Source: Microtetraspora fusca (lineage in GTDB: Bacteria; Actinomycetota; Actinomycetes; Streptosporangiales; Streptosporangiaceae). Taken from it: a stretch of DNA of 64,000 nt. A program made the translations under genes and the position numbers. Position 1 is the first letter of the stretch; the number at the start of each line of letters is the position of its first letter. The DNA is taken from contig NZ_BBYK01000069.1 in NCBI RefSeq assembly GCF_001570365.1, positions 40,454 through 104,453 on the forward strand, in the 5' to 3' direction. The notes beneath the pieces are model-generated. The model worked only from the letters and a program-made list of their open reading frames with translations, was not told where the DNA came from and made no database searches. Positions 51,794 to 60,744 of the stretch are shown in pieces.

Positions 51794-51831
51794 GTCACCA
51801 CTCGTGTTGCCTTTCGTCACTGAGTGGTGAC
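51794..51831. terminator. Terminator hairpin after GH78
   Basis: GTCACCACTC (51794-51803) and GAGTGGTGAC (51822-51831) form a perfect 10-bp stem with an 18-nt loop, 14 bp after the rhamnosidase stop. Likely ends the importer operon. Confidence 0.75.
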
Positions 51832-52294
51832 TTCGGGTGCGGCAGGTGTGTGCCGGCGGGATCGGCGACAGCAGGCTGCCTCCGTTGGTGCTGACCGCGG
51901 TCGCGGCCCGGTCGGGCGTGGCACGGGGGACGGTGAACTCGGTGTCCCGGTCACGAATGAGGAACCGAGGCGGGACCGGTCGCCCGCCTCGCGGTCACGA
52001 CGCCGAACACGGGCGCCTACTGCTGCAAGGGGCGGCGTACCGGGCCGCCGAACAGGTGACTCCCGGTCCAGGCCGCCGCCCAGATCAGCCAGAAGAGACC
52101 GATGACGCCCCAGCAGGCGAGCAGAAGTGTCCGCGGCCGATGGTCGCCCCCGCGGCGTCGAGTGCCTGCCCGCCGGGGTTGCGCAGGTGCGCGCCGGTGA
52201 AGTCGGCAAAGGTGCCGATGCGCGTATCGGCGAACCGGACGGCGCAACCGGGTCGTCCTCCTCTGGCTTGCCGGTGGTGAAGTCGACTGAGGCG
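51832..52294. other. Degenerate region with minus-strand fragments
   Basis: No intact gene. On the minus strand, roughly 52080-52240, one frame reads GTFADFTGAHLRNPGGQALD and another, below it, LLLACWGVIGLFWLIWAAAW, a likely membrane helix. The first resembles the GARLRNPGGxAL repeats of actinomycete pentapeptide-like oxidoreductase-annotated proteins. The frames do not join, so this is an eroded segment. Confidence 0.4.
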
Positions 52295-52894
52295 CTACCC
52301 GTGCTGACCTTCACCGCCGGCCGCGGCGGCGCAGCCTGGACGGAGGATTCCGGAGAGCAGGGCGTCGAGCGCCCAGAGGTAGTCGGCGCGGCAGTCGATC
52401 AGCGGAGGGCCGCCGTCCAGGTGGCCGAACGGGTGGGCGTTGAGCAGGTGGCCGAGTACGAGGTTCCACAGGGCGCGGACGGCGCGGTCCGCGTCGTCGA
52501 CCGCCAGGCCGGCGGCGACGAGCACCTCGGCGACCCGGCGCGGGACGTCCTCGCCGCCTCCGGCCAGGATCTCACCGGAAGCGATCACCTGGGCCGCCCA
52601 CGGATGCTCCGCAAGGAAGTCATAGGTGAGCGCCCAGTGCGTACGCAGCCACGACGCGGGCGTGCTGCAGGGGGGCGCGATCGGGAAGGACTCGGCGAGA
52701 TCGTCACAGAGCAGCTGGAGCAGCTCGCGGCGGTCGGCGATGTGCCGGTAGAGCGACGACTGCCCGGTGCCCAGTTCGTGGGCGAGCCGGCGCAGGGTGA
52801 GCGCGTCGATCCCTTCGGCGTCGGCGATCGCGCGTGCGGTCGCGACGATGCCGGACTTGGTCAGCCGGGAGCGTCCACCGGGTTCGGAACGCAT
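52295..52894 (-). CDS. TetR-family regulator
   Basis: 199 residues. HTH region: SGIVATARAIADAEGIDALT, LRRLAHELGTGQSSLYRHIA. The C-terminal region (WALTYDFLAEHPWAAQVIAS; LWNLVLGHLLNAHPF) resembles the TetR-C1 type found in drug-responsive regulators. Divergent from an MFS exporter; two GCGAAC/GTTCGC palindromes lie between them and are its probable sites. Confidence 0.93.
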   Translation of the reverse strand: MRSEPGGRSRLTKSGIVATARAIADAEGIDALTLRRLAHELGTGQSSLYRHIADRRELLQLLCDDLAESFPIAPPCSTPASWLRTHWALTYDFLAEHPWAAQVIASGEILAGGGEDVPRRVAEVLVAAGLAVDDADRAVRALWNLVLGHLLNAHPFGHLDGGPPLIDCRADYLWALDALLSGILRPGCAAAAGGEGQHG

Positions 52895-52969
52895 CTCTGC
52901 TCAGCAGCCTTTCCCACGTTTTCCTGACATTTCCCGAAACAGTCGGCTTCCGGGGTGCGGGCGCCGATT

Positions 52970-52984
52970 GCGAACATCGTTCGC
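52970..52984. promoter_or_regulatory. TetR operator copy 1
   Basis: GCGAAC-ATC-GTTCGC, perfect 6-bp arms, between the divergent TetR and MFS genes. Confidence 0.7.
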
Positions 52985-52989
52985 TTGTA

Positions 52990-53005
52990 GTTAGGCTCAC
53001 CTAAC
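52990..53005. promoter_or_regulatory. Iron box (DtxR/DmdR/IdeR type)
   Basis: GTTAGGCTCACCTAAC is a 6-bp inverted repeat and reproduces the core of the actinomycete iron box (TTAGGTTAGGCTCACCTAA) over 15 consecutive bases. It lies between the two TetR operators, 51 bp before the MFS start. Suggests repression in iron-replete cells. Confidence 0.75.
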
Positions 53006-53020
53006 GCGAATGCCGTTCGC
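53006..53020. promoter_or_regulatory. TetR operator copy 2
   Basis: GCGAAT-GCC-GTTCGC, one mismatch between the arms, directly next to the iron box. Confidence 0.65.
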
Positions 53021-53055
53021 ATCGTCTCGTACCCTACCCGAATCATGGAGCCGCC

Positions 53056-54564
53056 ATGCCCGCAGCAGCATCCCCGGAGCCCTCAGGAGGCGTGAAGGGC
53101 CGGAGCGCGGCCTCCGGAACGCCGATCCTGGTGGCCGTGATCGTCGCCGTGGTCTCCTACGGCCTGATGCAGACCATGCTGGTGCCCACCGTCGGCGTGC
53201 TCCAGCACAGCCTGAACGCCGGCCCGGCCGCGGTGTCCTGGGCGGTACTCAGCGCCACCCTGCTGAGCAGCGCGATACTGACCCCGCTGATCAGCCGCCT
53301 GGGCGACGGCCACGGCAAGCGCCGCGTCATGCTCACGGTCCTGGTGGTGTACCTGGTCGCGACGCTGGGAGGTGCACTCTCCTGGGACATCGGCGCGCTG
53401 ATCGCCTTCCGAGCGGTGCAGGGCGTCAGCCTGTCGCTGCTGCCGCTGGCGTTCGGAATCGTCCGCGAGTCCATGCCCGCCGTACGTGTGCCGGGCGCGC
53501 TGGGGCTCACCTCCGCCGTGGTCGGCGGCTCGGCGGGCATCGCGCTGCTCGGCGGCGGCCTGATCACCGATCTCGCAGGATGGCGCTGGCTGTTCGTCGC
53601 CGGAGCGGCCATGATCGTCGCAGCACTGGTCCTGGTCTGGCGGAATGTTCCGGAGAGCCCGGAACGCACCTCCATCCGCCTGGACTGGCCGGGCATGTTG
53701 TCGCTCTCGGCCGGGCTGCTGATGGCGCTGCTCGGCCTGACCCAGGGCGCGAGCTGGGGATGGGGCTCACCGACGGTCATCGTCCTGCTGGTCGGCGGTC
53801 CCGCCGTCCTCGCCCTCTTCCTGTGGATCGAGTCCCGCGTACCGCATCCGCTGTTCCCCCCGTTCCTGCTGGTACGCCGCCCGATCGCGGCGGTGCACGC
53901 GATCGCGTTCCTGATCGGCGCCAACCAGTTCGTGTTCTACGTGCTGGTGCCAAGGTTCGCCCAGACCCCGCCGGGATCCGGCGGGCTCGCGGACTACGGG
54001 TTCGGCATGTCGGTCACCGGCGCGGCACTGGTGATGCTGCCGGGAACGGTGGTCATGCTCCCGGCGAACGCCTTGGCCGCCAGGGTGGAGGCGCGCTGGG
54101 GACGCGTCGCCGCCCCGGCCCTCGGCATGCTCACCGCGGCCGCCGGCGCGGTCGCGCTCGCGCTGGCGCACGCACGGGTGTGGCAGTTCGTCGTGTTCGT
54201 CGTGGTGCTCAGCGTCGGTTGGGGACTGGTGATGTCGTCCCTGCCCCGGCTGGTGGGCGGCACGGCCCCGCCCGAGCACACCGCCGGCGCCAACGGGGTC
54301 AACACCGTCGCCCGTACCGTGGGCGGCGCGGTCGGCAGCCAGGTCGCCGCCGCGGTGCTGGCCACGATGACCGTTCCCGGCACCGAGGCGCCCGCACCGT
54401 CGGGGTACACGGCGTCCTTCCTGATCGCCGCGGGCGCGGCGATGTTCGGCGCGGCGCTGGTGCCGCTGCTCCGCCGCCGTGTGCGTGCCCCAGGGGAGGC
54501 GGCTCCCGCGGGTTCGCCCACCGCGCCGGCCGCACCCGCCACGGGAACGCTCGGCGGCCCGTAG
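53056..54564 (+). CDS. MFS exporter, DHA2 (14-TM) type
   Basis: 502 residues, about 14 transmembrane helices. Motif A-like region SRLGDGHGKRRVMLTVLVVY after TM2 and motif C-like TSAVVGGSAGIALLGGGLIT in TM5 mark an antiporter. C-terminal tail is Ala/Pro/Gly-rich. ATG start with GGAG 7 nt upstream. The iron box and TetR sites in its promoter suggest export of a siderophore or other iron-related metabolite, but a drug exporter remains possible. Confidence 0.93.
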   Translation: MPAAASPEPSGGVKGRSAASGTPILVAVIVAVVSYGLMQTMLVPTVGVLQHSLNAGPAAVSWAVLSATLLSSAILTPLISRLGDGHGKRRVMLTVLVVYLVATLGGALSWDIGALIAFRAVQGVSLSLLPLAFGIVRESMPAVRVPGALGLTSAVVGGSAGIALLGGGLITDLAGWRWLFVAGAAMIVAALVLVWRNVPESPERTSIRLDWPGMLSLSAGLLMALLGLTQGASWGWGSPTVIVLLVGGPAVLALFLWIESRVPHPLFPPFLLVRRPIAAVHAIAFLIGANQFVFYVLVPRFAQTPPGSGGLADYGFGMSVTGAALVMLPGTVVMLPANALAARVEARWGRVAAPALGMLTAAAGAVALALAHARVWQFVVFVVVLSVGWGLVMSSLPRLVGGTAPPEHTAGANGVNTVARTVGGAVGSQVAAAVLATMTVPGTEAPAPSGYTASFLIAAGAAMFGAALVPLLRRRVRAPGEAAPAGSPTAPAAPATGTLGGP

Positions 54565-54765
54565 CTCGCCGGGCCACCGGCCACCCCGTCCCGGATACCT
54601 CCGGCGTCCCATCGACCAAGTACCGACTGTTCCACTGACCGCAGCGAGGGCACCGGCAAGCGATGGCCGCACCCGCACCGTCGTCAACGATCGCCGGGTG
54701 CGCGGCCCGTGCCGCGGACGCGCACCCGGCTAGGTGACGATCACGAACTCTTTGGTTCTTGGAGA

Positions 54766-54810
54766 GGCAGGACGCTGATCGATGCCGTGGCACCGCTGCT
54801 GCGTCCTGCC
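54766..54810. terminator. Terminator hairpin between convergent MFS and chitinase
   Basis: GGCAGGACGC (54766-54775) and GCGTCCTGCC (54801-54810) form a perfect 10-bp stem with a 25-nt loop just below the chitinase stop. The stretch 54565-54765 shows no gene. Confidence 0.75.
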
Positions 54811-54816
54811 GGAGAA

Positions 54817-56556
54817 CTAGCGCAGCGAGTCGGCGATCTGGGTGAGGATCTCGGCCTGGCCGGGCGTGAACGCCTTGCCGGTCTGCGCGCTGACCTGGTT
54901 GGTGAACGCGTGGAGCTTGCCGGCGCGCGCGTTGCCGTTCGGCGCCTGGCTCGCCGACTTGACCTTCGCGATGAGGCCGTTGGCGGCACCACTGTCCTTG
55001 GCGAACTTGCTGACGAGCCCCTCGAGGTAGGCGTACGGCGAGGAGTCGACGAACGCGTAGCCGTTGACCATCCGGCTGTTCAGCGGGTCCGGGTCGATGA
55101 TGGTCACCGTCAGCGGGTACGCGCCGGCCGTGGCGTAGGTGTGCGTCCCGGAGATGGTGAACTCGCCGTTACCGGCGGGCGTCACGGTGCCCTGGCTGCG
55201 GGTTAGGTCGCCCCAGTTGATGATCGCGGTCAGCGAGCTCGCGGAGCTGCCGGACACCGTTGCCACGGTTCCGCTGAAGGACTGGCCGGCCTTCGGGAGG
55301 AAGGTCGTACCGTTCACGGTCGGAGCCGGCGCGCCGGTCACCTTCTCCGGCTGCCAGGGCAGCGAGATGGCGCGCAGCTGGCTGCCGCTCGCGTCACCGG
55401 TGAGCTCCCAGGTGAAGACGCCGTTGAGGCCCTGGTCCTTGGCGTACTGGGAACGGATGCCGAGCGAGTGCGCGGTCTCGTAGCTGCAGAGGGTCCGCGT
55501 GGTGGGGTTCCACAGGTACTGCGACTGAACCTGAGCGTCCCAGTTGATCAGGACGGAGGTGTTGGTCGGGTTGAGCGCGTTGGTCGGCGAGGTCTGGCCG
55601 CAGCCGGTCCCCGTCCACGGCTGGAACAGGCCGTTGTTGTTGGTGTTGGTCATCACGAATCCGCGCGACAGGGTGAACTCCGTGCCCAGCGTCATCTTGT
55701 TGCGCGGGACACCGTGCTCGAGGTAGTAGCGGATGGCGTCGTCCGTGCTGTTGTACTGGTCGCCGGTGTTGTCATCGGCGTGCCGGTACAGCGGCTGGTT
55801 GAACATGGACACGGGAGAGTACCCGGTACCCATGTCGTAGGTCATCACGTTGATGTTGTCCAGCGTGCGGCCGAGGGTCTCCAGGTCGAAGCTGGTGTTC
55901 GTGTCGTACGGCGCGCCGGTGACACCGTTGCCGGAGTCCTGCCAGCGTCCCGCCGGCAGGGCGGCGGTGACCAGGAAGTCACGGCGGCTCCTGCCGTGGG
56001 CGTCCGCGTAGGCGTTCAGCTGGGCGCGGAACTCGTCGACGAGCAGGTTGAAGTTCTCCCGGTCGTTGGGCAGGTAGCCGATGTTCGGCAGGCCACCGGA
56101 GACGGGGAACTCCCAGTCGAGGTCGAAGCCGTCGGTGGCCCCGTTCGCGACGAAGGCGTTGATGCAGGAGGCGACGAACGCCTTCCGCTTGGCGTCGGTT
56201 GAGGAGACGTCCGAGAAGTTGGCGGCGCCCCAGCCGCCGACCGAACGGATGACCTTCAGGTTCGGCCGGGCCTGACGCGTCTGGAGCACCTCGTTGATGC
56301 CGTTGGCGCTCGCGGTCGTGCAGGCGCCGTTGCGAATCGTGGAGAACGCCCAGAAGAAGTGCGTGACCAGGTCCATGTTGACCCGCGAGAACCTCGGCGG
56401 ATCCGAGAGCAGGTAGCCGCCCACCATCGGGGTCGACAGCGGAGGTACGGTCTCGCCGGTTTGAGTGGATTGGTTCGCGGCTGCCGCAGGACCGACGGCC
56501 CCGAGCACTGCCATTCCGACGATGCTTGCACCGACAAACATCCGCCTGATTTTCAT
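54817..56556 (-). CDS. Secreted GH18 chitinase with PKD and FIMAH domains
   Basis: 579 residues. Signal MFVGASIVGMAVLGAVG, cleavage after AAA near residue 27. GH18 barrel with SxGG (SVGGWG, about 105) and catalytic DGFDLDWEF, acid Glu149. A PKD-like domain at about 415-490 reads LTAIINWGDLTRSQGTV and SGTHTYATAGAYPLTVTI. The final ~70 residues, SPYAYLEGLVSKFAKDSG to the end, form a FIMAH-type helical domain. AGGAAGG precedes the ATG; GGTATAGA, a part-match to the DasR-like box upstream of GH20, overlaps that spot. Degrades chitin outside the cell. Confidence 0.95.
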   Translation of the reverse strand: MKIRRMFVGASIVGMAVLGAVGPAAAANQSTQTGETVPPLSTPMVGGYLLSDPPRFSRVNMDLVTHFFWAFSTIRNGACTTASANGINEVLQTRQARPNLKVIRSVGGWGAANFSDVSSTDAKRKAFVASCINAFVANGATDGFDLDWEFPVSGGLPNIGYLPNDRENFNLLVDEFRAQLNAYADAHGRSRRDFLVTAALPAGRWQDSGNGVTGAPYDTNTSFDLETLGRTLDNINVMTYDMGTGYSPVSMFNQPLYRHADDNTGDQYNSTDDAIRYYLEHGVPRNKMTLGTEFTLSRGFVMTNTNNNGLFQPWTGTGCGQTSPTNALNPTNTSVLINWDAQVQSQYLWNPTTRTLCSYETAHSLGIRSQYAKDQGLNGVFTWELTGDASGSQLRAISLPWQPEKVTGAPAPTVNGTTFLPKAGQSFSGTVATVSGSSASSLTAIINWGDLTRSQGTVTPAGNGEFTISGTHTYATAGAYPLTVTIIDPDPLNSRMVNGYAFVDSSPYAYLEGLVSKFAKDSGAANGLIAKVKSASQAPNGNARAGKLHAFTNQVSAQTGKAFTPGQAEILTQIADSLR

Positions 56557-57061
56557 CTATACCTTCCTGTTGGTCGAGCTCCTGCACCCGGTGACTGTGA
56601 AGTACACCGAGTGCCTCGTGGTGCGAACAGCCGGACATCGAACCGGCTGCGACCGATTGCCTGGCGTGCCGGTCGCCGCCCTGGTCCAGGAGACGAACGG
56701 GGTGCCGAGCATCAGCAGGGACGGCGACCGCCACAGGCGTGGTCGCCATAGCCCTGGTATGGGGGTGCGGGTCTTTCCAGTTCGCGGGAAGGGGTCATTC
56801 GGTGGCCGCCTCCGAGGGGAGGCGAGAACGCCATGGCTATGTAGAGACTTTTCGAAAGCTGTCTGCGAAATACGATCGAGGATCCGGAGCGGATCGAGCG
56901 CCTCGACATACGACGGCACGTGCGGCTCGGCGGCACCCTAAACGGGTACGCACATGCGGCCTGTCCGGCATGGATGAGGTATTCGGCAAGGGCAGCGTCA
57001 GCTGGTGCCCTGGCTCACGAGCCTGCGAAGAGACACTCGCGCTGGACGGATCCTCCTTGAT
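56557..57061. other. Upstream region of the chitinase gene, no gene seen
   Basis: About 500 bp between the chitinase start and the GH20 terminator. No supported ORF. It must hold the chitinase promoter; I could not find a full DasR-type palindrome in it. Confidence 0.5.
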
Positions 57062-57106
57062 TGGTGGGACGAAGTGCTCCGCGTCCGCGGAGGCTTCGTC
57101 CCACCA
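57062..57106. terminator. Two-part terminator hairpin after GH20
   Basis: Outer arms TGGTGGGACGAAG and CTTCGTCCCACCA (13 bp, perfect) enclose inner arms CTCCGCG and CGCGGAG, separated by a small bulge. Located 26 bp below the GH20 stop. Confidence 0.85.
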
Positions 57107-57131
57107 TCACGTCCCGTCGTAGGGATCGGCG

Positions 57132-57560
57132 TTATAGCCCGGCGCACTGTCCCTTCTTCGGCCCGGACACCGAATTGGGCTTCCCGGTGTTCGTGGGCGG
57201 CGGGGTGTTGCCAGAGCAGGACAGCGGACCATCAACACGGTTTGCGGCGATCACCGGCGCCGACTTCACCGAGTTGCTCGTCACGCTGAGCGGACCGCTC
57301 ACCTTCGTGCCGCTTATCGCGATCCGATCCGTAACCCCGGACACCGAGACGGGCCCGCCGACCTCCGAATCGATCACTCGTATCTGAGCTGCGTGGTTCA
57401 CCGACAGCGGCCCGGACACCTTGGCCTTCACCGCGACCAGTCCAGCGCCGGCCGCGACCGTCACCGGCCCGGAGACCACCGCGCCGTCGAGGCAGGTCAA
57501 TCCGGAGGAAACGGGCAGAGGCCCGCTCACTCGGCCCGTCACCTTCGTCGTGCAGGCGGA
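57132..57560 (-). other. SGP-repeat domain (copy 2)
   Basis: C-terminal ~140 residues with VSGPLPV, VSGPVTV, VSGPLSV, GGPVSV, VSGPLSV and DGPLSC units and four cysteines at the same positions as in the nucleotidase (20253). Both end in SGP-x2-GQC-x-GL. Near-identical landmarks over the whole domain show common descent. Confidence 0.75.
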
Positions 57561-60302
57561 GGCAAGCTGTCGATCAAAAGCCCCGACATTCACGCCGCCG
57601 ACCGCGATTCCACGCGCACATACCGAAACGAAGCCGAACTGAGCCCCGGCACCATCGGCCTGCTCCGCGTCGAAGCACACGTCATACGTGCCCTCCGGAA
57701 CGCTGAGCAGGTAGCGCCCGTGCTCGTTCGTCGTTACCGGTGTGCCAACGGTCGCTCCTGTTTCCGGATCGTGCGCCGTCACGCGCACCCCGGACAGGGC
57801 CCCACCATCTGGACCGGTGACCGCACCGTAGATGGAATCCGGTCCGGCGATGAACGGCACGACCCAGGTCTGGTCCTGATGACTGTAGGTGACGGTTCCG
57901 TGGTACACCTGGTCCGCCGGATAGGAGTGGCTCCCGCTGACCGACATCAGGCTTCTACCCTGCCGTTGGCTCGTCACGTAGTCGCGTCCTGCGATGCCGG
58001 CCGGCTCCTTCGGGGATCCGTCGCCCCAATCGATCACGGCCGTGAAGTTACCGGGCGGAAGCGAGCCGGCGGTCAGACGCGCCAGGGGCGCATTGCTCAG
58101 GGCCTTGTCCGCGCCGAACCGAGCGACCGTCCCCATCGCCGCCGTGCTCCAGGCGACCTGGGCTATGGTGCCGAAGTTCACGTTCGCGAACGCCCACCGG
58201 GGCCCGGCCACGCTGAGCCGCTGCCGATACGCGTCGTAGTCCTGGGTGAGTGCTTTGGGGGACCAGGCGATTTCGAGGATTCCGGCCAGCCGCGGGAAGA
58301 CCATGAACTCGTTCGTGGCCAGCCCACGCATCTGCTCGCCCCAGATGGGCGCCTCGAGACCGAGGATGTCCTCCGCCTTCGGCCCGCCGTAGGCGGGTTG
58401 AGCCCAGACCGACCGGTACTTTTCGTACACCCATTCCGGGTCCCATGCGTAGGACTGGAGGAGTTCCGTCCGCGGCGTCCTGCCGGGGGACCCGTCATAC
58501 CCGAAGTCGAGATAGGCGTTGTATTCCGGGGTCACGATGACGTCCCGGCCTTGGTTGAACCACTCAGGTTTGATGAGAGCGGGCCCACCGCCGGTGTAGT
58601 CGGACCAGTAATGGTTGATGGAGGTGGAACCCGGTGCGTATCCTTCCAGCGCTGGGTTCCAGCCCATCATCCGCTTGCCGTTGTCGTTGACGATGATCTC
58701 CATCTGCCGGATCCACCACTTGTAGTCGTCGTGGCGCATCCCGATGGCCTCGTCCCCGCCGATGTGGACGATGGGTCCGGGAGAGATCGCGGCAAGCTGC
58801 GCGATGGCGTCCTTCCAGAACGCGAGGGCCCGCGCGCTGGCCGGGTCATTCGGATCGGTGCAGAACCGGTCGTTCTGGGTCTGGCCTTGGCAGCCCATGA
58901 CCGCGCGGCCGCCCAGGGCTGTGACTGCCGCCGTGGCATGGGCCGGGGACTCCAGCTCGGGGACGATCTCGATGAACCGATCGGCCGCGTACTTGACCAC
59001 GTCCTTGAAGTCTTCTTGCGTGTAGAAACCCGCGATGCAGTCCGCTCCGTTGCACCCGGTGCCGTCCAGTGCCGGGTAGCCCTTGATCTCAAGGCGCCAG
59101 GACTGGGAGTCGCTCAGGTGCCAGTGCAGTCGGTCACCCTTCAACGCCGCCATTTGGTCGATCATGGACTTTGTTTCGGCCACAGTCAGGAAGTTACGGG
59201 CAGGGTCGAGTTGGAGACCTCGATGCGCATATCGGGGGTAGTCCACGACCGTTATGGGCTGCGCCTTCCATGGCCCCACGCCGGCAGTAGGCGAGTAGAT
59301 CGCCGCCGGCAACAACTGCCGAAGGGTCTGGAAGCCGTTGAACAGGCCGTGCGTCTTCGGGGCCACGACCTTTACGCCCGCACTTGACATCGTGAGGGAG
59401 TAGCCTTCGGCCGCGGCGACCTCGTTGCCCTGGGGAAGGCCGGGCACTGGCGCGAGGGTGAGGGCGATGTCCGCGGCGGTGGCAGAACCTGTCACCACGG
59501 GGAGTTTGTACCCGGTAGCCGGCCGCAGGTAGCCCGCGAGAATTTCAGCCGTGGCAGCGAGGTCACCGGCGGAGACCACGATCCGGGATTCAGCCGTGAG
59601 CTCCCACGGCTGACCGGTGCCGGGCGTCTGCTGCACCGGCACGGGAATGATCTGACCCACGACAGGCGCCGGCTTGGGGCCGGACCATACCTCGAACTCG
59701 TTGATCGTGTATCCGGTCTTGGAATTCGTGGCCAGGGCCTGGATCCGGATGCAGGAGATCGGGTCCTTGCGGTCGATCACCTGGGAATCCTTGTCGCTCG
59801 GATTCACCACATGGGCGACCGTCGACCATGTCTGACAGCCGGGGTCCGTGGCGACCTGCAGGTCGTACTCCGTCGGCTTGGACGGCGACGTCCAGAGGCT
59901 GAACACCTCGTAGACCGGGGCGGGCTTGGCCAGCTTGACCTGGAACCAGTCCTGAGTCGAGTCATAGCCATTCCCGACCGTCGCATAGTTCGAGGTCCAA
60001 CCGTTGTGGACGAAGACATCGATGGCGTTGGCGGGCGCGTACGTCGCCTCGGGCGCGGTCATCCGTTGAGACTTGGCGGAGGCGACCGCACCCGGCAGGA
60101 GCGCGAGATTGACGCTCTCGGAAGCTGAGGGATCGGCGGACGTCGTGGGCGTGACGGCGTAGGCGGTGCTGTTCGCCAGGAGGCCGGTGAGAGATGTGGC
60201 CAGAAGCGCACCGACTGTCAAAGTGGAGACTGCGCGGGGCCGAGACCGATGGCCTCCGCCATGCCTCCGCTCGCGTTTCGGGGATAGGAATGAGAAGTTC
60301 AC
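57132..60302 (-). CDS. Secreted multidomain GH20 beta-N-acetylhexosaminidase
   Basis: 1056 residues. The GTG at 60302 has AAGGAG upstream; a frame to 60377 is less likely. Long n-region, hydrophobic STLTVGALLATSLTGLLA, cleavage near AYA. F5/8-type (CBM32) domain at about 45-185 (VFVHNGWTSNYATVGNG). GH20b then GH20 barrel (LQLDPARNFLTVAETKSMID) with catalytic Asp-Glu in HIGGDEA near 515. PKD-like domain (FTAVIDWGDGS...SGSHSY), a carboxypeptidase-regulatory-like domain (IYGAVTGPDGGALSGVRVTA) and a last ~140-residue SGP-repeat domain. Releases GlcNAc from chitin oligomers or glycans and pairs with the chitinase next door. Confidence 0.95.
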   Translation of the reverse strand: MNFSFLSPKRERRHGGGHRSRPRAVSTLTVGALLATSLTGLLANSTAYAVTPTTSADPSASESVNLALLPGAVASAKSQRMTAPEATYAPANAIDVFVHNGWTSNYATVGNGYDSTQDWFQVKLAKPAPVYEVFSLWTSPSKPTEYDLQVATDPGCQTWSTVAHVVNPSDKDSQVIDRKDPISCIRIQALATNSKTGYTINEFEVWSGPKPAPVVGQIIPVPVQQTPGTGQPWELTAESRIVVSAGDLAATAEILAGYLRPATGYKLPVVTGSATAADIALTLAPVPGLPQGNEVAAAEGYSLTMSSAGVKVVAPKTHGLFNGFQTLRQLLPAAIYSPTAGVGPWKAQPITVVDYPRYAHRGLQLDPARNFLTVAETKSMIDQMAALKGDRLHWHLSDSQSWRLEIKGYPALDGTGCNGADCIAGFYTQEDFKDVVKYAADRFIEIVPELESPAHATAAVTALGGRAVMGCQGQTQNDRFCTDPNDPASARALAFWKDAIAQLAAISPGPIVHIGGDEAIGMRHDDYKWWIRQMEIIVNDNGKRMMGWNPALEGYAPGSTSINHYWSDYTGGGPALIKPEWFNQGRDVIVTPEYNAYLDFGYDGSPGRTPRTELLQSYAWDPEWVYEKYRSVWAQPAYGGPKAEDILGLEAPIWGEQMRGLATNEFMVFPRLAGILEIAWSPKALTQDYDAYRQRLSVAGPRWAFANVNFGTIAQVAWSTAAMGTVARFGADKALSNAPLARLTAGSLPPGNFTAVIDWGDGSPKEPAGIAGRDYVTSQRQGRSLMSVSGSHSYPADQVYHGTVTYSHQDQTWVVPFIAGPDSIYGAVTGPDGGALSGVRVTAHDPETGATVGTPVTTNEHGRYLLSVPEGTYDVCFDAEQADGAGAQFGFVSVCARGIAVGGVNVGAFDRQLASACTTKVTGRVSGPLPVSSGLTCLDGAVVSGPVTVAAGAGLVAVKAKVSGPLSVNHAAQIRVIDSEVGGPVSVSGVTDRIAISGTKVSGPLSVTSNSVKSAPVIAANRVDGPLSCSGNTPPPTNTGKPNSVSGPKKGQCAGL

Positions 60303-60590
60303 GTCACTCCTTGCATCGGGGTGCCGCACACCTCCAGCGCAGCTCGCGTTCGGGCATGGTTGACATGTCCGATACACCCGCTCGACATGGGGAGCGTCCG
60401 TGCAGGTGTCCGATCGGTGCTGGGGGGTGTCACGCGGCGAGGGGGGTGGCCGTCCTGGCGATCCTCTCGCTCGTCTCGAATCCCGCCTCCTTGTTCTTGG
60501 AGCGATGACCGGTCTGTCCGATTGATGGTCAGGACGGCGGTTAGATCCTTTATGGAGGATCTTGGGTCAGTTTAGGCAGAAGGCAAGGTT

Positions 60591-60716
60591 TGGTCTATAC
60601 CGCCGGACATCGGATTCGCAACGACGGGGAGGAGCGAGCTTGGCAATGGTCTATACCGCCGAGTAGCGGATCTTCGACGAGAGGGAAGCGGGAGCCCGGC
60701 AACCGGTCTATACCGG
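60591..60716. promoter_or_regulatory. Three DasR-like boxes in ~57-bp repeats
   Basis: GGTCTATACC occurs at 60592, 60648 and 60705, flanked by similar sequence (GGCAA before; CCG, GCGGAT further on), so the boxes lie in imperfect tandem repeats with a 56-57 bp period. The box resembles the DasR element (TGGTCTAGACCA) and the chitinase direct repeats of Streptomyces. They lie 290-415 bp upstream of GH20. DasR releases such sites when GlcN-6-P rises. Confidence 0.6.
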
Positions 60717-60744
60717 AGGGCCGGCGACGCGTGGCAGCCGCGAT

